Source: Pseudomonas farris (lineage in GTDB: Bacteria; Pseudomonadota; Gammaproteobacteria; Pseudomonadales; Pseudomonadaceae). From it: a stretch of 64,000 bases of DNA. Below are positions 58,550 through 64,000 of this stretch, piece by piece (position 1 is the stretch's first letter; every line of letters begins with the position of its first letter). Under the pieces are notes generated by a model. It was not told where the DNA came from. It searched no databases and saw nothing but the letters and a program-made list of their open reading frames with translations. The translations under genes and the position numbers were made by a program. The DNA lies in NCBI RefSeq assembly GCF_019145235.1, contig NZ_JAHSTV010000010.1, positions 186,001-250,000 of the forward strand. Reading direction: 5' to 3'.

Positions 58550-60472
58550 TTACTCCGAATCTGGGCGACCACGCCGGGAAACCGCTTGCGCGAGAAACTC
58601 AGCGAACTGGGCGACGGGCATCGAGCCCAGGTCAGCACCTTCACGAGTACGCACAGCGACAGTCTGCATCTCGACTTCCCGATCTCCGATAACCAAGAGA
58701 TAGGGAACCTTGAGCAAAGTATGCTCGCGGATTTTAAAGCCGATCTTTTCATTTCTCAAGTCAGACTTGGCACGAAATCCGCTTTCATTGAGGGTTTTTT
58801 CAACCTCAGCGGCAAAATCAGCCTGTTTATCAGTGATATTCATGATCACTGCCTGGGTCGGAGCCAGCCACGCGGGGAATGCACCCTCGTAGTGCTCGAT
58901 CAGGATTCCGACGAAACGTTCGAACGAACCCAGGATCGCCCGGTGCAACATAACCGGGTGCTTGCGACTGTTGTCTTCGGAGACGTATTCGGCTCCCAGA
59001 CGGACAGGCAGGTTAAAATCGAGCTGAAGGGTACCACATTGCCAGACGCGGCCGAGGCAATCTTTCAGCGAGAACTCGATTTTCGGACCGTAGAATGCAC
59101 CCTCGCCCGGCTGCAGATCGTACGGCAAGCCAGCACTATCAAGGGCTGCAGCCAGTGCAGCTTCGGCGCGATCCCACAGCTCGTCGGAACCGACGCGTTT
59201 TTCCGGACGAGTGGACAGCTTCATCTCGACGTCTTTGAAGCCGAAGTCGGCATACACGTCCATGGTCAGCTTGATGAACGCAGCGGATTCGGCCTGCATC
59301 TGCTCTTCAGTACAGAAGATGTGCGCATCGTCCTGAGTGAAGGCGCGCACGCGCATGATGCCGTGCAGTGCACCCGACGGCTCGTTACGGTGGCAGGCAC
59401 CGAACTCGGCCAGACGCATCGGCAGTTCGCGGTAGCTTTTCAGGCCCTGATTGAACACCTGCACGTGGCACGGGCAGTTCATCGGCTTGATGGCGTAGTC
59501 GCGGTTTTCCGACTGAGTGGTAAACATGTTGTCGGCGTAGTTGGCCCAGTGCCCGGATTTCTCCCACAGGCTGCGGTCAACGACTTGTGGAGTTTTGATC
59601 TCCAGATAGCCGTTGTCGCGCTGAACCTTGCGCATGTACTGCTCGAGCACCTGATACAGAGTCCAGCCGTTCGGGTGCCAGAACACCATGCCCGGCGACT
59701 CTTCCTGGGTGTGGAACAGGCCCAGACGCTTGCCGATCTTGCGGTGATCGCGCTTCTCGGCTTCTTCGATGCGCTGGATGTAAGCCGCCAGTTGCTTCTT
59801 GTCCGCCCATGCGGTGCCGTAAACGCGCTGCAATTGCTCGTTCTTGGCATCGCCACGCCAGTAGGCGCCGGACAGCTTGGTCAGCTTGAAGGATTTCAGG
59901 AAGCGCGTGTTCGGCACGTGCGGACCGCGGCACATGTCGACGTATTCTTCGTGATAGTACAGGCCCATGGCCTGCTCGTTCGGCATGTCTTCGACCAGGC
60001 GCAGCTTGTAGTCTTCGCCGCGGGCCTTGAACACTTCGATCACTTCGGCGCGCGGAGTGACTTTCTTGATCACGTCGTAATCTTTCTCGATCAGCTGTTG
60101 CATGCGCTGTTCGATGGCGGCCAGGTCATCCGGCGTGAAAGGACGCTCGAAGGCGATATCGTAATAGAAGCCTTCGTCGATGACCGGACCGATGACCATC
60201 TTGGCCGTCGGGTACAACTGCTTGACCGCATGGCCAACCAGGTGGGCGCAAGAGTGGCGAATGATCTCCAGCCCCTCTTCATCCTTTGGCGTAATGATTT
60301 GCAGCGAGGAATCGCTGTCGATGATGTCGCTGGCGTCGACCAGCTTGCCATCGACCTTGCCGGCCACGGTGGCTTTGGCCAGACCTGCACCAATGGATGC
60401 GGCGACCTCGGCTACGGAAACCGGGTGATCGAATGAACGTTGACTGCCGTCGGGAAGAGTAATAGTTGGCAT
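58550..60472 (-). CDS. thrS: Threonyl-tRNA synthetase
   Basis: ATG 60472 (MPTITLPDGSQRSFDHPVSV) gives 640 residues, the usual length. A TGS domain (about 1-60) and a tRNA-SAD editing domain (about 65-225) come first. The class II core has zinc ligand Cys in KPMNCPCHVQVFN (about 335) and motif 3-like HRAILGSFERFVGILIEHYE. A C-terminal anticodon-binding domain (about 540-640) follows. It is the first gene of the thrS-infC-rpmI-rplT-pheST-ihfA block. Confidence 0.97.
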   Translation of the reverse strand: MPTITLPDGSQRSFDHPVSVAEVAASIGAGLAKATVAGKVDGKLVDASDIIDSDSSLQIITPKDEEGLEIIRHSCAHLVGHAVKQLYPTAKMVIGPVIDEGFYYDIAFERPFTPDDLAAIEQRMQQLIEKDYDVIKKVTPRAEVIEVFKARGEDYKLRLVEDMPNEQAMGLYYHEEYVDMCRGPHVPNTRFLKSFKLTKLSGAYWRGDAKNEQLQRVYGTAWADKKQLAAYIQRIEEAEKRDHRKIGKRLGLFHTQEESPGMVFWHPNGWTLYQVLEQYMRKVQRDNGYLEIKTPQVVDRSLWEKSGHWANYADNMFTTQSENRDYAIKPMNCPCHVQVFNQGLKSYRELPMRLAEFGACHRNEPSGALHGIMRVRAFTQDDAHIFCTEEQMQAESAAFIKLTMDVYADFGFKDVEMKLSTRPEKRVGSDELWDRAEAALAAALDSAGLPYDLQPGEGAFYGPKIEFSLKDCLGRVWQCGTLQLDFNLPVRLGAEYVSEDNSRKHPVMLHRAILGSFERFVGILIEHYEGAFPAWLAPTQAVIMNITDKQADFAAEVEKTLNESGFRAKSDLRNEKIGFKIREHTLLKVPYLLVIGDREVEMQTVAVRTREGADLGSMPVAQFAEFLAQAVSRRGRPDSE

Positions 60473-60846
60473 GGCGCCTCCTCTCCTAGTGGTGACCCCT
60501 ACCAAAGGTCACGTGGGTTGGGATGAGCCAGTACAAGATCCGATCCAGGCCATTCAATAACGAACGCCTGCCTTACAGCGGCAGGAGCCTTGCGGCCAAC
60601 CGGAAAACCGAACCAGAGTGACTGGGATTCAAATCAGGGTTATTCGAGCCGCTGCCGCTGCCGGGACTGAAGGTCATCCGGAGCCTGCAAACGCCCGAAC
60701 GAAGCATGCTAGCACAGATGAACGGTCATCGCGGCGGCAAGGTTTTCTGCGGGGGCAAATCAGGCATTTTTATGCCAGAGTGCTGAACTTGAACCATGCT
60801 TTACCCCTCAGATAACAAGACATTGACCCAAAAGGAGCATCTCAGC
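60473..60846. promoter_or_regulatory. thrS upstream region
   Basis: About 370 bases between divergent genes, with no credible coding frame. It must hold the thrS leader and promoter. A CCTGCC/GGCAGG stem lies near 60569-60587. I cannot identify an operator with confidence. Confidence 0.45.
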
Positions 60847-61149
60847 ATGCGTCTGAATCGTTTATTCGCCATCGTCGCACCCGTCGTCCTGTTGCTGCCG
60901 CTGGCTGCCCATGCCGATTGGCCAAAGGGCGAGCGTGAGAAATACATGGCTCAGTGCACTCAGGCGGCCACTCCGCAGATCGGCGCTGCAGCTGCAAAGT
61001 CTCACTGCGCTTGCGGTGCCGACGCGATCAAATCGTACCCGGCTGGCGACATTCAGGCCCTGATGGATAACAAGGCCAGCCCGGAACTGCAACAGAAAGC
61101 GCTGGGTCAGATAGCTAAATGCAAGGCCGATGCACCGGCGAAAAAGTGA
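60847..61149 (+). CDS. Small periplasmic Cys-containing protein
   Basis: ATG 60847 gives 100 residues. The signal peptide is LFAIVAPVVLLLPLAAHADW. The mature part has CTQAATPQIGAAAAKSHCAC and GQIAKCKADAP, four Cys that probably form disulphides. It occurs in Pseudomonas next to thrS/cold-shock genes in my recollection. Function unknown. Confidence 0.75.
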   Translation: MRLNRLFAIVAPVVLLLPLAAHADWPKGEREKYMAQCTQAATPQIGAAAAKSHCACGADAIKSYPAGDIQALMDNKASPELQQKALGQIAKCKADAPAKK

Positions 61150-61439
61150 GAAAAAAGTCCTTTTAACTCGGCTCACTGCCGATAAAAAGTGATGAAATTG
61201 AGCTTTTTCGTACAAATTTTTCAGGTTTTTCAGCTTTTTTTCTTGTCTTAACTTTCGACTGAAAGCCTTTTAAACCGGGGCTTTCAGCCACACGAAGCAA
61301 CAAAGCAAACGTGACTGTAGGGCAAACAGCACACCCAGGGGGCTCCCAAAGCGAACATTTCGACTATGATAGTCCGGTGTGCCCAGTTGGCCTGAGCAGC
61401 ACAGTACTACTGAAAATATATGTTTCTTGGAGATACACC

Positions 61440-61652
61440 ATGTCTAATCGCCAAACCGGCACCGTTAAATGGTTCAACGATGAAAAAGGCTTCGGCTTCA
61501 TCACTCCTCAAGGTGGCGGTGACGACCTGTTCGTACACTTCAAAGCTATCGAAAGCGACGGTTTCAAAAGCCTGAAAGAAGGCCAGACCGTTTCCTTCGT
61601 GGCTGAGAAAGGCCAAAAGGGTATGCAAGCTGCACAAGTCCGCGCAGAGTAA
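61440..61652 (+). CDS. Cold-shock protein (CspA family)
   Basis: The 70-residue protein starts at ATG 61440. RNP1 is KGFGFITP and RNP2 is DLFVHF, in MSNRQTGTVKWFNDEKGFGF-type sequence. It is an RNA chaperone and matches Pseudomonas CapB-like proteins. The long AT-rich 5' UTR (about 61150-61439) suggests post-transcriptional cold control. A strong terminator follows. Confidence 0.95.
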   Translation: MSNRQTGTVKWFNDEKGFGFITPQGGGDDLFVHFKAIESDGFKSLKEGQTVSFVAEKGQKGMQAAQVRAE

Positions 61653-61667
61653 TTTTCTGCCGCACTA

Positions 61668-61698
61668 AAAAAACCCCGTCCATGTGACGGGGTTTTTT
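61668..61698 (+). terminator. Terminator of the cold-shock gene
   Basis: AACCCCGTC and GACGGGGTT form the stem around CATGT, flanked by A-run and TTTTTT, so it can act for both strands. Confidence 0.92.
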
Positions 61699-61724
61699 AT
61701 GGGCGTAACAAAAACCTGAAGCAA

Positions 61725-62042
61725 TCAGCCGCAGTTGACGCGAGTGACCACCAGGTTGTTGTCGGTGTTCAGGTTCAGGCGATCGGAGCGGTACTCCAAG
61801 GTCACCATGTCATCAGGCTTGAGGAACCGGGCATTCTGCGCGCCTGCACGGGTACGTGCCTGCTCCAGCAATTGGGGCGAAGCCTTTTTGCCAATGGTGA
61901 ATTCGGCAGCCTTTGCTTCACAACGGCTGTGGCCGGTGTCGGTCGCCACAGGGTCCTTTGCCGACTCGGTGGACGTACTGCTGCAACCGGCCAGCAGGGT
62001 GGCGGCCAACAAAGTACCCAATGACGCGAGCTTCCAAGGCAT
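61725..62042 (-). CDS. Lipoprotein with I78-type peptidase inhibitor domain
   Basis: ATG 62042 gives 105 residues. The lipobox is LLAGC (Cys about 20). The mature domain has CEAKAAEFTIGKKASPQLLE, RAGAQNARFLKPDDMVTLEY and NNLVVTRVNCG, matching the inhibitor I78 family pattern with two Cys that probably bond. It probably acts at the cell envelope against proteases. It converges on the csp terminator. Confidence 0.8.
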   Translation of the reverse strand: MPWKLASLGTLLAATLLAGCSSTSTESAKDPVATDTGHSRCEAKAAEFTIGKKASPQLLEQARTRAGAQNARFLKPDDMVTLEYRSDRLNLNTDNNLVVTRVNCG

Positions 62043-62206
62043 GAAGCCTCCTTTTTTCAATAATTAAGCTGAGATCGTGCGACCGCCATTTTGGCGTTTG
62101 GTTTCAGAGTGGCGCTATCGCCCCGCCCTCGATCCGGGCAGCGGCGAGTGTGCCTGAGCATCGGTGCGCCGTTCATCCCTCAATCATGACTGAATATGAA
62201 CAGAGC

Positions 62207-62512
62207 TCAATAGACGTCGATGTAGTCGAAAGGCGGTTTCGGCCAATTTTGCTTGAGCGCATTGAAAATCTGCATGACCCAGACCTCGTCGCTGGCTGCT
62301 ACCAATCCGACATAACCGGAACCCTTGGCCCAGGTCTCCAGGCGAAACAGCAACCCGTCGATGTCCGTGCCGCCCACAATACCCGACGAAATGTAGGCGA
62401 TGCCGCCCTTGGTGACCCGCAACTGAGTGTGTTCATCATCACTGGCAGAGGCCAGTAGCTGACGCACCGCTTCCAGGGTCAAGCCGTCAGGAGTGTTCAA
62501 ATCGATCTGCAC
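62207..62512 (-). CDS. Conserved hypothetical protein
   Basis: The 101-residue protein (MQIDLNTPDGLTLEAVRQLL ... WPKPPFDYIDVY) has alternating strands and helices and no signal. The segment RVTKGGIAYISSGIVGGTDI is beta-rich. I recognise it only as a Pseudomonas conserved protein. Confidence 0.65.
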   Translation of the reverse strand: MQIDLNTPDGLTLEAVRQLLASASDDEHTQLRVTKGGIAYISSGIVGGTDIDGLLFRLETWAKGSGYVGLVAASDEVWVMQIFNALKQNWPKPPFDYIDVY

Positions 62513-62644
62513 AGCACGGTCCTTGAAAAATCGTCAAAGACCAAGTGTCGCATAGCCCTCCCCTCATGCCTAAGTCGGAGTGCCAAACGTCCCGCAAAAT
62601 GGTTAACTCGACACTCAGACTTTCCCGACTTCACGAGCGCCATC

Positions 62645-62851
62645 ATGACCACCGTAAGTATCGACGCCGACATCAAAGCCAAGTGGCCACAGGGCCACAG
62701 CTCTTACAGCCCGGGTAGCCCGGAAGAGTTGGCGATCATTGGTATCGATTTGCTGGTCAAGGAACTGGGGACGCAAGCCGCCCAGACATTCATCAAACAG
62801 GTTCTCGAGAAGTACCCCGCCGACTATATTGGGGCAACAGAGACCGAGTAG
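62645..62851 (+). CDS. Small conserved hypothetical protein
   Basis: The 68-residue protein (MTTVSIDADIKAKWPQGHSS ... EKYPADYIGATETE) is hydrophilic, with a central helix (EELAIIGIDLLVKELGTQAA). Function unknown. It converges with the nucleoside hydrolase gene across a terminator. Confidence 0.65.
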   Translation: MTTVSIDADIKAKWPQGHSSYSPGSPEELAIIGIDLLVKELGTQAAQTFIKQVLEKYPADYIGATETE

Positions 62852-62854
62852 CGT

Positions 62855-62881
62855 AAAAACCCGCAGGCCGGCACCTGCGGG
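62855..62881 (-). terminator. Terminator of the nucleoside hydrolase gene
   Basis: CCCGCAGG (62860-62867) pairs with CCTGCGGG (62874-62881). On the minus strand the stem is followed by TTTTTACGC. Confidence 0.82.
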
Positions 62882-62889
62882 CCTGTGAC

Positions 62890-63918
62890 TTACTTCAAAC
62901 GAGCCAGACGCTGGGTCAACAGGTCGAAGAAGCCCTGAGCGTCGCCGCTTTCAACCCAGAAGGCATTTTTCGGGGCCTTCAGGCCGTCATACCAGTCGAC
63001 AATGGTCTGGCCGAAGGTCGGCCCTTCGCGGCTATCAACCACTACGTTGACCGAACGCCCGGTGAACAGCTCTGGCTTGAGCAGGTAAGCGATGACTGTG
63101 GCGTCATGCACCGGGCCACCCGGAATGCCGTAGTGCTCCATGTCACCTTTGACGTACTCGTTGAGAATATCGCCCACCAGTTTGCTGGCATTGTTGTTCA
63201 GGGCGGCGATCTGCTTCAGGCGCGCTTCACTGGTCAGGATCTTGTGGGTCACGTCCAGCGGCAAGTAGGTCAGCTTGACGCCACTTTTCAGCACCACTTC
63301 CGCCGCCTGAGGGTCGGCGAACAGGTTGAATTCGGCCACCGGGGTGATGTTGCCGCCGTTGAAGTGCGCACCGCCCATGATCACCACTTCCTTGATGCCC
63401 TGAACGATTTCAGGCTCCTGGATCAGCGCCAGGGCCAGGTTGGTTTGTGGACCGAGCATGGCGATGGTGATGCTGTGGGGCTTGGCGGACTTCAGGGTAT
63501 CGATCAGATAGTTGACCGCATTGCCTTCGGCCAGGCCTTTCTTCGGCTCGTGCACCGTGACACCCGACAAACCTTCCTTGCCGTGGATGTTCTCGGCATA
63601 GATCGGCGTGCGCATCAGCGGTTTCGGTGCGCCCGCGTAAACAGGCACCTCCTCGCGCCCCGCCCACTCGCGCGCCAGACGTGCATTACGCGAGGTCTTG
63701 TCCAGACGCACGTTGCCAGCAACGGTGGTCAGCGCACGAATATTCAACTCTTCCGGCGATGCCAGGGCGAACAGCAAGGCGACCACGTCGTCGGCACCTG
63801 GATCAGTGTCGATGATCAGGTCGATCTTCTCCGCCGCTTGGGCGCTTGTTGCGGTAATCAGAGACAAAAGCAGCAGACTCCGGAGCAGGTGGTGCAGTTT
63901 CTGAGCATAGCGGTGCAT
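62890..63918 (-). CDS. Periplasmic inosine/uridine-preferring nucleoside hydrolase
   Basis: The 342-residue enzyme has a signal peptide (LLLLSLITATSAQAAEKIDL), so it is exported, unlike E. coli Rih proteins. The Ca2+-binding cluster is DTDPGADDVVALLFAL (about 37-52). NAE-type residues occur in VIMGGAHFNGGNITPVAEFN, and the catalytic-loop His lies in PVHDATVIAYLLKPE. It cleaves nucleosides to base and ribose. The next gene encodes an outer-membrane barrel, which fits nucleoside scavenging. Confidence 0.92.
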   Translation of the reverse strand: MHRYAQKLHHLLRSLLLLSLITATSAQAAEKIDLIIDTDPGADDVVALLFALASPEELNIRALTTVAGNVRLDKTSRNARLAREWAGREEVPVYAGAPKPLMRTPIYAENIHGKEGLSGVTVHEPKKGLAEGNAVNYLIDTLKSAKPHSITIAMLGPQTNLALALIQEPEIVQGIKEVVIMGGAHFNGGNITPVAEFNLFADPQAAEVVLKSGVKLTYLPLDVTHKILTSEARLKQIAALNNNASKLVGDILNEYVKGDMEHYGIPGGPVHDATVIAYLLKPELFTGRSVNVVVDSREGPTFGQTIVDWYDGLKAPKNAFWVESGDAQGFFDLLTQRLARLK

Positions 63919-63951
63919 AGCGCACTCCTTGTGCGTGGGAAGAACGGAAAG

Positions 63952-64000
63952 TTAAAACGTTACTCCAGCCACCAGGACGATGTTGCAGTACGGCTGACAT
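63952..64000 (-). CDS. C-terminal end of an outer-membrane beta-barrel protein
   Basis: The partial frame ends CNIVLVAGVTF and stops at TAA 63952-63954. A final aromatic-x-hydrophobic strand with C-terminal Phe is the BAM recognition signal. Being upstream of the periplasmic nucleoside hydrolase, a nucleoside channel is a reasonable guess. Too little is present to name it. Confidence 0.55.
   Translation of the reverse strand, partial: CQPYCNIVLVAGVTF

Noticed and set aside
58586..60436. 616-codon open frame antisense to thrS
   Set aside because: It is fully within thrS, with biased composition typical of a GC-rich shadow frame. No domain is recognisable.
1..64000. CRISPR arrays, rRNA genes, transposase genes
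   Set aside because: No regularly spaced direct repeats, no rRNA-like sequence and no transposase motif were seen. The only tandem repeat near an end is the TGTGGGAGTAA pair.

Overview
The window is Pseudomonas chromosome, most like the P. fluorescens complex. The evidence is the block ihfA-pheT-pheS-rplT-rpmI-infC-thrS, the kdpFABCDE operon, an MvaT-type H-NS analogue, GC-rich codon use, and the short REP inverted repeats (GTGGGAGCgaGCTTGC type) usual in this group. About 43 kb in the middle is an integrative and conjugative element (ICE) of the PFGI-1/pKLC102/ICEclc family, with a GI-type (MPF_G) type IV secretion system.

Layout. 1-1330: feoA and the 5' part of feoB on the minus strand, with a Fur-box-like site upstream. 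1370-1690: two gene remnants and a REP pair. 1706-9933: the kdp potassium-uptake operon and its two-component regulator, with REP pairs between genes. 10163-10390: a degenerate 5' fragment of an ethanolamine permease gene. 11.1-18.7 kb: ICE maintenance block (AlpA-like regulator, ParA, ParB, DUF2857, STY4528-like, PFL_4669-like, DUF3158 and SSB-like proteins), then topB. 20.9-24.9 kb: regulators, a structured non-coding stretch, a DUF3577 gene, a RadC-like protein and unknown genes. 25.0-30.9 kb: PilL-like protein, pilus/transfer proteins, transglycosylase and TraD coupling ATPase. 31.2 kb: MvaT-like silencer on the opposite strand. 31.9-44.4 kb: the T4SS core (RAQPRD protein through TraB-like, VirB4/TraC-like, TraU-, TraH- and TraG-like), interrupted at 39.4-40.1 kb by two small regulator-like genes. 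45.2-48.9 kb: ArdC-like antirestriction protein and MobH-type relaxase. 49.4-52.98 kb: defence cargo, a SIR2-HerA pair whose SIR2 gene carries an in-frame UGA, plus a 5'-truncated XhoI/PaeR7I-type restriction endonuclease next to tRNA-Pro(GGG). 53.2-60.5 kb: MerR regulator and the ihfA-to-thrS translation block. 60.8-64 kb: small periplasmic protein, cold-shock protein, I78-type lipoprotein, two unknown proteins, a periplasmic nucleoside hydrolase and the end of an outer-membrane beta-barrel gene.

The conjugation genes look nearly complete, but I see no integrase and no second copy of the tRNA-Pro 3' end at the left boundary. That boundary lies in or after the decayed permease fragment. The element may therefore be immobilised or rearranged.

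The most original signal is a roughly 130-nt element present twice (22270-22400 and 44965-45092). Its two copies differ mainly by changes that keep four predicted hairpins paired. A second leader motif follows it and also precedes the ardC-like gene. Together they look like a shared cis-acting RNA system controlling several ICE genes.
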